64,000 nucleotides of DNA from Fidelibacterota bacterium UBA2986 (lineage in GTDB: Bacteria > Fidelibacterota > Marinisomatia > Marinisomatales > AB-629-J13): assembly GCA_002346675.1 (NCBI GenBank), contig DEAI01000026.1, positions 62,001 through 126,000 on the forward strand, given 5' to 3'. This document shows, one piece after another, positions 26,452-36,635 of this stretch. Made by a program: the position numbers and the translations under genes. Numbering within the stretch: position 1 is the stretch's first letter; every line of letters begins with the position of its first letter. The notes below the pieces were generated by a model, which saw nothing but the letters and a program-made list of their open reading frames with translations, made no database searches and was not told the origin of the DNA.

Positions 26452-28227
26452 ATGATCACACCAAAATATTTACTACATAATGTTGAAAAATATGGAAATG
26501 AAGCTGCATTATCAGTTAAAGATAAAAATGGTAATTGGACAACGGAAACTTGGAATAATTTTTACCAAAATGTACAGCAAATCGCAAAATCACTGATTGC
26601 ATATAAAGTTGAAATTGGAGAAAAAATAAGTATTTACAGCTATAATAGACCAGAGTGGTATTCATGTTATGCGGCCACGCAATTTATTAATAGTGTAGCA
26701 GTGGGAATATATCATACGTGTTCATCTGCTGAAGTAGAATGGATCGTCAGTAATTCAGACTCTAAAATTATCTTCGTTGGTAATAATCCAAACGATAATG
26801 ATGAAATTGATAAAATGCCTATTCACCGTTTAAATAAAATTCTAGATGACCAGGATAAAGTTGAATTAGTTGTCTTAATGAATGGTATAGAAACATTAAA
26901 CCATAAAAAAATGATAACATGGAAAGAGTTTATCACAAAAGGTTCTTCTGTCAATGATTCAGTTTTAAAGGAGCGAAATAGGTCAATCAATATTGATGAC
27001 ACATCTTCCTTGATCTATACATCAGGAACCACAGGAAATCCAAAAGGAGTAGAGCTTACATATAATAATTGGAAATTTGAACTCTCTCACACGAATCATT
27101 TTTTAAATTTAAAACAGGGGGAACGATATGTCTCATGGCTACCTCTTGCACATGTGTTTGGACAACTTGTTGATAATCATGTATGGATAAAAGATGCACT
27201 TCACATGTATATTGCTGATAGTCCTTTAGCGGTTGTTGATTATGCTAAGGAAATAAAACCACATTTATTTATTGGTGTACCTAGAATCTATGAAAAAATA
27301 TATTCAAATTTGACGTCAGCAATTGAAAGTAAAGCAATACTAAAAGTTGGATTAAAGATTCCGTTCCTTTCCGAAGTCTTAAAGAAAAAAATGAAAGAAG
27401 CAGTCGGATTTACAAATCTCCGGTATGCTGCAACAGGTGCTGCACCTATAAATCCAGCTATCCTAAAACTATTTCAATTTTTAGATATACCTATATTTGA
27501 AGGATATGGTATGACTGAAAATACTGCGGTTGCAACAGTTAATTATCAGGGCCAAAATAAAATTGGAACTGTGGGTAAATCATTACCGGATACAAATCTA
27601 AAACTTTCGGATGATGGTGAGATCCTCTTGAAAGGTCCCTTTGTTATGAAAGGGTACTACAAAAATGAGGAGGCAACACGTGAAACAATAAAAAATGGAT
27701 GGCTACACACCGGTGACGTGGGGAAAATGGACTCTGATGGATATCTGTCTGTTATTGGTAGAAAAAAGGAAATCTATGTTTCTTCTGGAGGAAAAAATAT
27801 TGCTCCACTTGTTATTGAAGAGACTATGAAGTCAATACCTATAATTTCTCAATGCTTTCTTGTGGGAGATGCGCGGAATTATTGTACAGCATTATTTACT
27901 CTGGATGTTAGCGCTATACTACGGGATAAAGTTGGTATTGAAACTCAAAATATTTCAAAAGATCCATTAAAGCAATTGGAGCAATTAGAAGAACACGGTC
28001 ACTCATTATCAGATTTTACCGAAAATGAAGAAATTAAATTAGAAATCAAACGGTCGGTTGATAAACTTAACCAACAGTTTTCAAATCCTGAGCAAATCAA
28101 ATTATTCTCAATTCTTCCCCGTGACTTTTCAATTGATACCGGTGAATTGACTCCTACTTTAAAGATAAGACGGAAACAGATTAATAAGAATTGGTCTGAT
28201 ATTATAGAGTCAATATATAAAGATTGA
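26452..28227 (+). CDS. Long-chain fatty acid--CoA ligase (AMP-binding)
   Basis: Activates long-chain fatty acids to acyl-CoA through an acyl-AMP. 591 residues with the AMP-binding signature YTSGTTGNPKG (about residues 189-199), WLPLAHVFGQ, EGYGMTENTAV, and the C-terminal GRKKEIYVSSGGKNIAP segment with the adenylation lysine region. It resembles the FadD15/eukaryotic ACSL-like clade. AGGAG lies before the ATG. It overlaps gpsA by 4 bases, so lipid precursor genes are paired. Confidence 0.93.
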   Translation: MITPKYLLHNVEKYGNEAALSVKDKNGNWTTETWNNFYQNVQQIAKSLIAYKVEIGEKISIYSYNRPEWYSCYAATQFINSVAVGIYHTCSSAEVEWIVSNSDSKIIFVGNNPNDNDEIDKMPIHRLNKILDDQDKVELVVLMNGIETLNHKKMITWKEFITKGSSVNDSVLKERNRSINIDDTSSLIYTSGTTGNPKGVELTYNNWKFELSHTNHFLNLKQGERYVSWLPLAHVFGQLVDNHVWIKDALHMYIADSPLAVVDYAKEIKPHLFIGVPRIYEKIYSNLTSAIESKAILKVGLKIPFLSEVLKKKMKEAVGFTNLRYAATGAAPINPAILKLFQFLDIPIFEGYGMTENTAVATVNYQGQNKIGTVGKSLPDTNLKLSDDGEILLKGPFVMKGYYKNEEATRETIKNGWLHTGDVGKMDSDGYLSVIGRKKEIYVSSGGKNIAPLVIEETMKSIPIISQCFLVGDARNYCTALFTLDVSAILRDKVGIETQNISKDPLKQLEQLEEHGHSLSDFTENEEIKLEIKRSVDKLNQQFSNPEQIKLFSILPRDFSIDTGELTPTLKIRRKQINKNWSDIIESIYKD

Positions 28228-29222
28228 ACTTGAAGAAAATATCCTTTTTAGGGTGCGGGTCTTGGGGAGGAGCTTTGGGACTTGTATTATCAAAGCAAGG
28301 TGTACCAATCACGATCTGGCATCGAAATCAGAAAATTATTGATTCTCTCGCTCTAAATAATTCTCATTATCTTTTACCTTCCTTAAAATTTCCAAAAAAT
28401 GTACAGTTTACATCAAGTATTGAGGAAGCTGTGCATAAAGCTGAAATAATTATCTTATCCACTCCATCACAAGCAATTAGAACGATTATTAAATCTTGCA
28501 AAAAATATATGAATGAAACGTCAATAATTGTGAATGTTGCAAAGGGCATTGAAACTGACACTTTAATGACAGCAAGTGAAGTTATTAAAGATGTTATAGG
28601 AAATAAATCCATCAATATAGTAACTCTGTCTGGTCCAAGCCATGCAGAAGAAGTGATTAAAGGATATCCGACAGCATTGGTTGCGGCATCCTCTAATTTT
28701 AAGATTTCAGCAAAAATCCAAAAGCTCTTTTCAAATGAAAAACTGAGAGTCTATGTTAATGATGATATAAGGGGGGTTGAATTGGGAGGGTCATTGAAAA
28801 ATGTTATTGCAATTGCGTCTGGTATAGTTGAAGGAATCGGATATGCTGATAACACAAAAGCTGCTCTTGTAACAAGAGGGTTAGCTGAAATTGCGAGATT
28901 AGGCAGAGCAATGGGTGGTTTAAATAAAACTTTTTCAGGTTTAAGTGGAATCGGAGATTTAATGGTCACATGTTATAGTAAATATAGTCGCAATAGATTT
29001 GTTGGTGAAGAAATCGGTCTGGGGAATAAATTAGAATCTGTTCTTGATGGTATGACTATGGTCGCTGAAGGTGTAAAGACTACTGAATCGGTATATAGAT
29101 TAAGTAAAAATTATACTGTCCCAATGCCAATTTCTCATGCTGTTTATAATATTCTTTTCAAAAATAAGAATCCTAAAATTGCTATTGAGGAATTAATGTT
29201 AAGAGAGTTAATTGAAGAATAA
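28224..29222 (+). CDS. gpsA: Glycerol-3-phosphate dehydrogenase [NAD(P)+]
   Basis: Makes sn-glycerol 3-phosphate for phospholipids. N-terminal Rossmann motif GCGSWGGALG, the LSGPSHAEEV segment, the catalytic Lys region GVELGGSLKNVIAIASG, and GLSGIGDLMVTCYSKYSRN. 332 residues, family-typical. The start is TTG 28224 or the in-frame TTG 28230, both overlapping or abutting the acyl-CoA ligase stop. Confidence 0.95.
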   Translation: MNLKKISFLGCGSWGGALGLVLSKQGVPITIWHRNQKIIDSLALNNSHYLLPSLKFPKNVQFTSSIEEAVHKAEIIILSTPSQAIRTIIKSCKKYMNETSIIVNVAKGIETDTLMTASEVIKDVIGNKSINIVTLSGPSHAEEVIKGYPTALVAASSNFKISAKIQKLFSNEKLRVYVNDDIRGVELGGSLKNVIAIASGIVEGIGYADNTKAALVTRGLAEIARLGRAMGGLNKTFSGLSGIGDLMVTCYSKYSRNRFVGEEIGLGNKLESVLDGMTMVAEGVKTTESVYRLSKNYTVPMPISHAVYNILFKNKNPKIAIEELMLRELIEE

Positions 29223-29273
29223 TTTGCTTTCCTGATTTGAAAAGGTATAAAAATGTGCATAATTTTAATGATT

Positions 29274-29345
29274 GCCCTTGTAGTTCAACGGATAGAACAA
29301 GTCCCTCCTAAGGATTAGATACAGGTTCGATTCCTGTCAAGGGTA
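29274..29345 (+). tRNA. tRNA-Arg (anticodon CCT)
   Basis: A 72-base cloverleaf: acceptor GCCCTTG/CAAGGGT, D-arm GTTC/GAAC, anticodon stem AGTCC/GGATT with loop CTCCTAA, T-arm ACAGG/CCTGT, discriminator A. The CCT anticodon reads AGG. No encoded CCA. The next gene starts 23 bases downstream. Confidence 0.95.
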
Positions 29346-29368
29346 CAATTAGAGAAAAAGGATAAATA

Positions 29369-30043
29369 ATGTTAAAACCAAGAAAAAAAATTACGAAAAA
29401 AGAAATCAAAAAAGATCCTGTATTAGAGAGAGTTGCTACTACATATGGATTTTTTCAGAAAAAGCAAAAATTACTTACTAGATTAGGAATTGGAACAGTT
29501 GCATGTGTTTTACTTTTGTTTATTTGGAATAATCAAAAAGAAAGAACTAAGAAAGATTCTAGTAGTTTAATGACAAAGGCACTGGTTGCCTGGCAAACAG
29601 GTGATATTGATAATGCCCAATTGCACTTTGAATCTCTTGCAGATGAATATAAGGGGACACAAAATGGTAAATCTGCACTTTATTGGCTGGGAGTTATGGA
29701 CTATGATTCTGGAGAAAAAGAATCTGCAAAATCATACCTAAAACAATTTGTAAAAAAGAGTTCCATTGATATCCTACTACCAAATGCGTATAATTTATTA
29801 GCAAATATTTCATTAGATGAAAATGAAATTGATGATGCACATTCCTATTTTAAAAAGTCAGTTAAATACGGTTCTGTTAATAATACAACTGAATTGTATA
29901 AATTAAATTTAGCAGAGTTTTATTTGAGCCAAGATAAGAAAGATGAAGCTGAACAAATTATTACATCTGTGTTAGAGTCAAAGGATCTATCATCAGCGAT
30001 AAAAAACAAGGCAGAAGAACTAGCAGGTAGAATGAAATCTTAA
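29369..30043 (+). CDS. Membrane-anchored TPR protein (YfgM/YbgF-like)
   Basis: 224 residues. A basic cytoplasmic N-terminus is followed by one membrane helix (about 39-53) and a periplasmic TPR region (LVAWQTGDIDNAQLHFESLADEYKG, ALYWLGVMDYDSGEKESAKSYL, AYNLLANISLDENEIDDAHSYF). The topology resembles YfgM, the Sec/PpiD-associated TPR protein, but similarity at this level does not prove function. AAAGGAT precedes the ATG. Confidence 0.75.
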   Translation: MLKPRKKITKKEIKKDPVLERVATTYGFFQKKQKLLTRLGIGTVACVLLLFIWNNQKERTKKDSSSLMTKALVAWQTGDIDNAQLHFESLADEYKGTQNGKSALYWLGVMDYDSGEKESAKSYLKQFVKKSSIDILLPNAYNLLANISLDENEIDDAHSYFKKSVKYGSVNNTTELYKLNLAEFYLSQDKKDEAEQIITSVLESKDLSSAIKNKAEELAGRMKS

Positions 30044-30162
30044 CGCTTAAAAACTAGAGAAAATATAAAATTATTAATTCTTTATAATGTAAAAGTTTTA
30101 TATTAGTTATTTACAAATGTAAAGCTCTTGTTTTATTAAAAAAAAGGGGTAGATTCATCGCT

Positions 30163-30189
30163 GAAAAGTGGGCAAAAAGCCCACTTTTC
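30163..30189 (+). promoter_or_regulatory. rimP leader hairpin / possible attenuator
   Basis: A perfect 11-bp stem (30163-30173 with 30179-30189) around an AAAAA loop ends in TTTTCTT and lies only 12 bases before the rimP ATG. Its GTGGGC/GCCCAC core resembles the hairpin found upstream of rimP-nusA operons in many bacteria. It could act as an attenuator read by NusA or simply stabilise the mRNA 5' end. Confidence 0.6.
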
Positions 30190-30201
30190 TTGTCTATTGG
30201 A

Positions 30202-30633
30202 ATGGTGACTTTAGAAAATATAATAGATTCCCTTTTGGGTGAGGATGTATTTATCGTACGTGTGGTTGAAACTATGCGACAAAATACATTACGAGTAATT
30301 ATAGATGCTGAACGAGATATTTTGTTGAATGAGACTGCAGAGATAGTAAAGAAAATTCGTAGTTCAGAAGAAATACGTTCCTTGTATCCTGATGGAATTA
30401 AAATTGAAGTATCCACTCCAGGGGTTTCTGCACCTTTGGAGCTCAGTTATCAGTATAAGAAAAATATAGGTCGGAAGTTAAAGTTATTTCTGTATGGGGG
30501 TTCGAATCAAAAAGTGATAGGAATTTTAAGCGATGTGAAAGATGAGGGCATCCATTTAAACTCTAATGGACATGATATTACATTTTATTCATTTGAAGAA
30601 ATTCGTAAGGCGACTGTGCAGGTTTCTTTTTAA
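30202..30633 (+). CDS. rimP: Ribosome maturation factor RimP
   Basis: Needed for 30S subunit maturation. 143 residues from ATG 30202, with the family's IKIEVSTPGVSAPLELSYQYKKNIGRKLKL block and a C-terminal Sm-like beta domain (IGILSDVKDEGIHL). A TTG at 30190 extends the frame by four codons right at the hairpin and is less likely. First gene of the rimP-nusA-infB-rbfA-truB-ribF-rpsO-pnp cluster. Confidence 0.92.
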   Translation: MVTLENIIDSLLGEDVFIVRVVETMRQNTLRVIIDAERDILLNETAEIVKKIRSSEEIRSLYPDGIKIEVSTPGVSAPLELSYQYKKNIGRKLKLFLYGGSNQKVIGILSDVKDEGIHLNSNGHDITFYSFEEIRKATVQVSF

Positions 30634-30650
30634 AATATTTTGGAGGAATT

Positions 30651-31982
30651 TTGATCAATAGAGAATTAATTGAAATATTTTCTGAATTGGCACGGAATAA
30701 CAATGTGGAACGTTCAGAGTTAGGAACCATTATTGAGCAGTTATTTTTGTATATTATCGAAAAACAATATGGAGATTCTTCTAATTGCAGTGTAATTGTA
30801 AATGTGGATAAGGGAGAAATCGAAATTTATGCTGAAAAGATAATTGTAGATGTTGTTGAGACTCCTATTCTTGAAATAACTCATAAGGATGTTGTAGCAA
30901 AAGATTCCAATATGAAAGATTTGAAAGTTGGAGATCCATTTGTCGAAGTTATCGACCCTACTTTTTTCGGAAGACGAATGATTACACATGCTAAAAATTT
31001 CTTTGCTCAAAGATTGAGGGATGTTGAAAGACAGGGAATTTATGAAGATTATGAAAAAAAGGTTGGTGAAATAGTTATTGGTACCGTTCATCAAAATTTA
31101 AGGGAAGCCATTTTCATTAATATTGAGAGAGCTGAACTAAAGCTTCCAAAAGCTGAGCAAATTCCATCGGAGTTTCATAGACGGGGCGACACAATTCGCG
31201 CTGTAGTAAAATCGGTGGAGGTGAAGGCAAAGGGTCCTGAGATCATTGTCTCCAGAAGTGATAATCATTTCCTCTATAAATTATTTGAGATGGAAGTCCC
31301 GGAGATAGAAGAAGGGCTTGTTGAAATTAGTGCTATTGCAAGACACCCTGGTGAAAGGGCAAAAATTATAGTTAATTCGCATGATAAAAGGGTTGATCCT
31401 GTAGGAGCATGTGTTGGGATGCGTGGAAGTAGGATACAAGCAGTGGTAAGAGAACTAAATAATGAAAAAGTAGATATTATACCTTATAGTATACGGTCCG
31501 AAATTTTAATATCTAGGGCCCTTGCACCTGCAAAGCCTATTGACCTATATATTGATGATGACAGAAAATATTGTGTTGCGATTTTTAATGATGATGAATT
31601 GGATGCAGCAATAGGAAGGGGTGGTGTAAATATTAACTTAGCAAGTAGATTGGTAAATTTTAGAATTGATGCTTTCGGAAAAACTGAGTATGAAAAGCAA
31701 CAAAAAGAGCAGAATACCTTAATCAGTGATCTCCCTGACCTTGTCTCCGAGATTGTTGATAAACTTGAAAATATTGGTATAAATAATGTATCTGAAGTGT
31801 TATCTGCTGATGAAGAATTAATCACTGGTCCTAATGGAATTAAGCCTGAATCTCTAGAAATGTTATATAGCGCTATCCAGAATTTTTTATCTAAAGATGA
31901 TTTGAATGAAGAGTCAGTAGATTCTCAAGAGTTATCACAAGTATCTGATGAAATTTTAGTTAAAGATGAGTCTAAAGCTTAG
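30651..31982 (+). CDS. nusA: Transcription termination/antitermination protein NusA
   Basis: RNA polymerase-associated factor. An N-terminal RNAP-binding domain, S1 domain (VGEIVIGTVHQNLREAIFINI), two KH domains (HPGERAKIIVNSHDKRVDPVGACVGMRGSRIQ split over two blocks) and a C-terminal acidic HhH-like region. TTG start, supported by a strong GGAGG at 30642-30646. 443 residues. Confidence 0.95.
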   Translation: MINRELIEIFSELARNNNVERSELGTIIEQLFLYIIEKQYGDSSNCSVIVNVDKGEIEIYAEKIIVDVVETPILEITHKDVVAKDSNMKDLKVGDPFVEVIDPTFFGRRMITHAKNFFAQRLRDVERQGIYEDYEKKVGEIVIGTVHQNLREAIFINIERAELKLPKAEQIPSEFHRRGDTIRAVVKSVEVKAKGPEIIVSRSDNHFLYKLFEMEVPEIEEGLVEISAIARHPGERAKIIVNSHDKRVDPVGACVGMRGSRIQAVVRELNNEKVDIIPYSIRSEILISRALAPAKPIDLYIDDDRKYCVAIFNDDELDAAIGRGGVNINLASRLVNFRIDAFGKTEYEKQQKEQNTLISDLPDLVSEIVDKLENIGINNVSEVLSADEELITGPNGIKPESLEMLYSAIQNFLSKDDLNEESVDSQELSQVSDEILVKDESKA

Positions 31983-31996
31983 AAGTATCATTTAAA

Positions 31997-34420
31997 ATGA
32001 GAATTTTTCAAATAGCAAAAGAATTAAATATTTCACATAAAGGAATTATTGCATTCCTTGAAACAAAAGGTGTTAAAGTTGGTCTTATGGATACAATTGA
32101 TGATCAGCTTCGTCAACTTATACTTAATGAATTTTCCAAAGATAAGGAGACAGTTGACAGATTTAGAAAGGAACAAGTTCGAAAGGAAATACATGATACA
32201 AAGGTTCGCCAAAAACAGAAGGAAAAGAGTAAGCTTAAGCTATTGTCCCTTCAGGACCAAAGGTCCTTAGAACAAAAAGAACAGGAAAGAATAAGATCAA
32301 GTGAGAATGCAAGGAAAAAAAAGGAAGCTGAGAGCAAAGAAAAAGAAGATTTAGAAAAAAGAAAGATATCGGAGCAGGATAAGAAAAAAGAAGAAAATAT
32401 AAAAACCAAAACTTCAAAGAATAAAAAGCGGAAAATGCGCAAAATTGAGATTGCGGATATTGAATCAGAAATAGGACAGTTAAGTCGGAAAAAACAATCC
32501 AGAGAAAAAGTTGTAAAAAATCCGGAAGAAGCACCAAAGAATGTTAAAGAAATGGTTAAAAAAACATTGGCCGAAATGGGGGGAAGGTCTAAGAAAAAAG
32601 TTTACAGAAAGGAAAAAGATTTTGATAGTCAAGAAATCCAGGATGTGACACTAAATAAACTAGAAATTCGAGAATTTTCAAATGTGGATGAAATAGCAAA
32701 ATTATTAAAATCTTCCCCAAGTGAAATAATACAAAAATGTATTGGAATGGGGGTGTTGGCAACTATGAATCAGCGTTTGGAGTGGGATGTAATTGAGTTG
32801 CTTGCTGAAGATTATGGATATACAGCAGAAAAAATTAGTGATATCAGCGATGAAATGTTTTCAATAGAAGATACTAAAGATGATTTACAAAATGCCAAGA
32901 GCAGAGCACCTGTTGTGACAATTATGGGACATGTGGACCATGGAAAAACTTCATTACTCGATTATATAAGAAAAACCAATATTGTGGCAGGTGAGTCAGG
33001 AGGAATTACCCAACATATTGGTGCATATAAAGTCGAATTAGAAGAAGGAAAATATATTACTTTTTTAGATACTCCAGGTCATGAAGCCTTTACAGCAATG
33101 AGAGCACGAGGTGCACAGGTAACTGACCTTGTTATACTTGTGGTAGCAGCTGATGATGCGGTTATGCCCCAAACTATTGAAGCAATTAATCACGCTCGTT
33201 CCGCAAATGTTCCAATTATTGTAGCTATAAATAAAGTTGATAAACCAGGTTCGGATATAGATAAGGTAAAAAGAGAGTTGTCTGATAATGGAGTGTTGGT
33301 AGAAGATTGGGGTGGAAATATTCAAAGTGTTCCAGTCTCTGCAAAAACTGGAGAAGGGATTGAAGATATAATTAGTAGTATTCTTTTAGAGTCAGAAATG
33401 CTAGAGCTCAAATCAAATTTTGAAACTTTGGGTAGAGGGACAGTTATTGATTCTAGATTAGATAAAGGACACGGTCCCATGGCGACAGTTCTTATTAGAA
33501 AAGGAACTATTAGAGTGGGTGATCCATTTTTATGTAATGACTATTCAGGTAAAATACGTGCAATAATGAATGAAAGAGGACAGCGAATTAAAGAGGCATT
33601 CCCTTCAGATGCTGTGCAAGTGTTAGGGTTTGATCAGGTCCCACAGGTGTCGGATATAATTGCTGTAGTTAAAAGTGAAAAAGATCTGAAAAGAATGTCA
33701 TCTGACCGTCAAAGAATAAGGAGAGAAATCGATCTTCGTAAAATTACCACTCATACACTAGATGAAATGTCTTCATTAATTAAAGAAGGGAATATAAAAT
33801 CTTTACCCCTTATAATTAAGGGAGACGTAGATGGAAGTGTAGAAGCTCTGTCAGAAACATTAGGAAAAATTATGACAGATGAAGTGCAGGTGAAGGTTAT
33901 TCATCAGGCCGTTGGTATGGTCACTGAATCTGATGTGTTGCTGGCTGAGGCTTCTAGTGCCGTTATCATTGGTTTTAATGTGCAGGTATCTTCCAACGCA
34001 AAACTGCAGGGGAAACAAACTGGAGTTGATATTCGAACTTACTCAATTATATATGATGCTGTGGAAGAAGTAAAAATGGCTCTGGAAGGGTTGCTTGAAC
34101 CAGAATTGAAAGAAAAAATTACAGGCAAAGCACTAGTCCAAGCTCAGTTTAAGATTCCCAAGCTTGGTTTTATTGCGGGTTCAAAAGTTTCGGAAGGTAT
34201 TATCAAGCGAAATGACAAAGCTAGATTAATTCGTAATGATGAAATTATTATTGATAACTGTGATATTTCATCTTTAAAGAGATTTCAAGAGGATGTTAAA
34301 GAGGTAAAGGAAGGACTTGAATGCGGAATTGGTCTCTCTGATGCTTTTAAGTATGAGGAGGGAGATATAATAGAAGTGTTTGAAGTAAAAGAAATCAAGA
34401 GGAAGCTTGAAATCACTTGA
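31997..34420 (+). CDS. infB: Translation initiation factor IF-2
   Basis: GTPase that positions initiator tRNA. The IF2 N-terminal helix bundle ([18 protein letters not shown]) is followed by a long Lys/Glu-rich linker. The G domain begins near residue 303 ([17 protein letters not shown], then [15 protein letters not shown] and NKVDKPGSD), and domains II-IV complete the protein. 807 residues. It overlaps rbfA by 4 bases. Confidence 0.97.
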   Translation: MRIFQIAKELNISHKGIIAFLETKGVKVGLMDTIDDQLRQLILNEFSKDKETVDRFRKEQVRKEIHDTKVRQKQKEKSKLKLLSLQDQRSLEQKEQERIRSSENARKKKEAESKEKEDLEKRKISEQDKKKEENIKTKTSKNKKRKMRKIEIADIESEIGQLSRKKQSREKVVKNPEEAPKNVKEMVKKTLAEMGGRSKKKVYRKEKDFDSQEIQDVTLNKLEIREFSNVDEIAKLLKSSPSEIIQKCIGMGVLATMNQRLEWDVIELLAEDYGYTAEKISDISDEMFSIEDTKDDLQNAKSRAPVVTIMGHVDHGKTSLLDYIRKTNIVAGESGGITQHIGAYKVELEEGKYITFLDTPGHEAFTAMRARGAQVTDLVILVVAADDAVMPQTIEAINHARSANVPIIVAINKVDKPGSDIDKVKRELSDNGVLVEDWGGNIQSVPVSAKTGEGIEDIISSILLESEMLELKSNFETLGRGTVIDSRLDKGHGPMATVLIRKGTIRVGDPFLCNDYSGKIRAIMNERGQRIKEAFPSDAVQVLGFDQVPQVSDIIAVVKSEKDLKRMSSDRQRIRREIDLRKITTHTLDEMSSLIKEGNIKSLPLIIKGDVDGSVEALSETLGKIMTDEVQVKVIHQAVGMVTESDVLLAEASSAVIIGFNVQVSSNAKLQGKQTGVDIRTYSIIYDAVEEVKMALEGLLEPELKEKITGKALVQAQFKIPKLGFIAGSKVSEGIIKRNDKARLIRNDEIIIDNCDISSLKRFQEDVKEVKEGLECGIGLSDAFKYEEGDIIEVFEVKEIKRKLEIT

Positions 34421-34788
34421 AACCACAGCGACCCTATAAAAGAACGGACAGGGTTGGAGAGCAAATTCTTGAGATTATTACAGACACTGCTACCCGATAT
34501 ATTAACTTAAGTCATCTAGGGTTTGTTACATTTACAGGAGTAGACCTAGCTCCAGATTTTAAATCAGCAAAAGTATTTTTTAGCGTTTTAAACCCAACCC
34601 GAGAAATTCAAACATTGGAAAAAGAAATTAATGCTTTTGTAAAAGCTTTTAAAAGATATTTAGGACCAGCTATAAGAATAAAGCATATTCCTGATTTACG
34701 TTTTATTTATGATGAATCACTGAATTATTCAGAAAAAATGAATCAAATGATTCAATCTATAAATATACCTAAAGATAATGATTCTTAA
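34417..34788 (+). CDS. rbfA: Ribosome-binding factor A
   Basis: KH-like 30S assembly factor, 123 residues, with the family's RVGEQILEIITDTATRYI start and a central LAPDFKSAKVFFSVL strand-helix segment. TTG start in a TTGA overlap with infB. It overlaps truB by 11 bases. Confidence 0.93.
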   Translation: MKPQRPYKRTDRVGEQILEIITDTATRYINLSHLGFVTFTGVDLAPDFKSAKVFFSVLNPTREIQTLEKEINAFVKAFKRYLGPAIRIKHIPDLRFIYDESLNYSEKMNQMIQSINIPKDNDS

Positions 34789-35431
34789 TGTATATAAGCC
34801 TCAGGGTTGGACTTCAACAGATGTGGTTCGAAAAATAAAATATATTTCAGGTAGTAAAAAAGTGGGACATGGGGGAACTCTTGATCCATTTGCAGAAGGA
34901 GTTTTAATAATTGGTACTAATAAAGATACAAAATCCCTTACTTCTATTACTGCAATGGATAAATCCTATGAAGCGGTATTGGTCCTAGGAGCATCAACCG
35001 ACACTCTAGACCACACCGGTAAAATCATCCAAAAAAAATCAATTCCAAATCTGAATAAAAATGATATAACCAATGTTTTTAGAAAATTGATAGGCAGCTC
35101 AATTCAAACTCCACCACAATTTTCAGCAAAGAAAGTTAACGGTGTAAGATCATATAAATTAGCTCGCCAAGGGAAAAAGGTTGTTCATAAACCTGTCCCA
35201 ATACATATCAATTCACTAGATTTATTAGATTTTGATAAAGATACAATTCGATTTTCTGTATCCTGTTCAAAGGGTACATATATCCGTGTGTTAGGTAGCG
35301 ATATAGCTAACTTGCTAAATACAGTGGGATATCTAAAGAAATTGATTCGAACAGCGATTGGAGAATTTTCCTGCGAGCAATCGAAACATATTTCTGAATT
35401 AGAAATTAAATGGAAATCTATAGAGATATAA
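34778..35431 (+). CDS. truB: tRNA pseudouridine(55) synthase TruB
   Basis: Makes pseudouridine 55 in the T-loop of tRNAs. The catalytic Asp36 sits in GHGGTLDPFAEGVL; YKPQGWTSTDVVRKI and the QTPPQFSAKKVNGVRSYKLAR block are typical. 217 residues, slightly short at the C-terminus. Overlaps ribF by 22 bases. Confidence 0.95.
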   Translation: MILNVYKPQGWTSTDVVRKIKYISGSKKVGHGGTLDPFAEGVLIIGTNKDTKSLTSITAMDKSYEAVLVLGASTDTLDHTGKIIQKKSIPNLNKNDITNVFRKLIGSSIQTPPQFSAKKVNGVRSYKLARQGKKVVHKPVPIHINSLDLLDFDKDTIRFSVSCSKGTYIRVLGSDIANLLNTVGYLKKLIRTAIGEFSCEQSKHISELEIKWKSIEI

Positions 35432-36348
35432 ACAATATTCCGACCCATAGTGCAACGGTCTTAACAATAGGAAGCTTTGATGGCATACATCGAGGGCATC
35501 AGGAAATCATAAACCGTACAGTTAATATGGCAAAGGGGAAGCAAATTAAATCTATTGTTGTTACGTTTGATCCTCACCCTAGACATATTCTAAAAAATAG
35601 CAACTCCAAACTACCTATCATTCTAGACCTGGAAAATAAATTATCCATGCTGAAAAATTTGGGAGTAGATGCCACCTTAGTAGTTAAATTTACTTCTGAG
35701 TTTTCCAAAATATCCCCAGAAATATTTTTAGAAAAAGTAATTAGAGATAACTTTCATCCACAAGATTTGATTATAGGTTATGACCACCATTTTGGATTTA
35801 AAAGAAAAGGAACTCCATTGTTTGTTAAAAAATTTGGTGAGAATTTTGGGATCAATGTGGAGATTGTTGATGGAGTCTCGGATGAGGGCTCTGTTATTTC
35901 TAGCACAAGAATTCGTGAACAAATACGTGATGGATATGTCAGACGTGCAAATTTTGAGCTTGGATGGGTCTATGGTTTTAATGCCCAGGTAGTGAGGGGA
36001 GCAGGACGTGGTCAAGATTTATCTTTTCCAACCGCAAATTTTATTCCCTTAGATTCCAATCAGTTATTGCCTAAGGAAGGAGTATATTTTACCAGAGGAA
36101 GAGTTATTGGGAAGCAATTGTATGGTATGTGTAACTTAGGCATACGTCCTACGTTTGATGAAGGAGAATTTGTGATGGAAGTTCACTTTTTCGATTTTCA
36201 CAATATTAATTTATATTCACAAAATATACGGATTGAATTTTTAGAGAGGATTCGTGACGAAATTAAATTTGAATCCAGAATTGATTTAATAAACCAATTA
36301 AATGAAGATAAAACACAATGTCTTATGTTAGAAAGTAAATATTATTAG
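35410..36348 (+). CDS. ribF: Bifunctional riboflavin kinase / FAD synthetase
   Basis: Converts riboflavin to FMN and then FAD. The N-terminal nucleotidyltransferase domain (LTIGSFDGIHRGHQEII, VVTFDPHPRHIL, ISSTRIREQIRDG) is followed by the flavokinase domain (GAGRGQDLSFPTANF, GMCNLGIRPTF). 312 residues. Overlaps truB and precedes rpsO by 8 bases. Confidence 0.95.
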   Translation: MEIYRDINNIPTHSATVLTIGSFDGIHRGHQEIINRTVNMAKGKQIKSIVVTFDPHPRHILKNSNSKLPIILDLENKLSMLKNLGVDATLVVKFTSEFSKISPEIFLEKVIRDNFHPQDLIIGYDHHFGFKRKGTPLFVKKFGENFGINVEIVDGVSDEGSVISSTRIREQIRDGYVRRANFELGWVYGFNAQVVRGAGRGQDLSFPTANFIPLDSNQLLPKEGVYFTRGRVIGKQLYGMCNLGIRPTFDEGEFVMEVHFFDFHNINLYSQNIRIEFLERIRDEIKFESRIDLINQLNEDKTQCLMLESKYY

Positions 36349-36356
36349 GAGTTTGT

Positions 36357-36626
36357 ATGACATTAACTACAGAAAAGAAATCAGAGATAGTAAAACAAAT
36401 AGGAAAAGATGAGAAAGATACCGGGTCTTCACAGGTCCAAATAGCCTTAATGACACAAAGGATTCGAGATCTAACTGATCACCTTAAAATACATAAAAAG
36501 GATAACCACTCCAGACATGGATTAGTTAAGCTTGTTTCTAAAAGAAAAAAACATTTGAAATATCTGCGAAGGACGAACCCTGAGAGATACACAACTGTAA
36601 TAAAAGAATTAAAGATTAGAGGATAA
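36357..36626 (+). CDS. rpsO: 30S ribosomal protein S15
   Basis: 89 residues with the S15 signature (DTGSSQVQIALMTQRIRDLTDHL within two blocks, then HSRHGLVKLVSKRKKHLKYL). Binds 16S rRNA early in 30S assembly. It sits between ribF and pnp, the conserved order; AGGAG precedes the ATG. Confidence 0.97.
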   Translation: MTLTTEKKSEIVKQIGKDEKDTGSSQVQIALMTQRIRDLTDHLKIHKKDNHSRHGLVKLVSKRKKHLKYLRRTNPERYTTVIKELKIRG

Positions 36627-36635
36627 AAAAAATAA

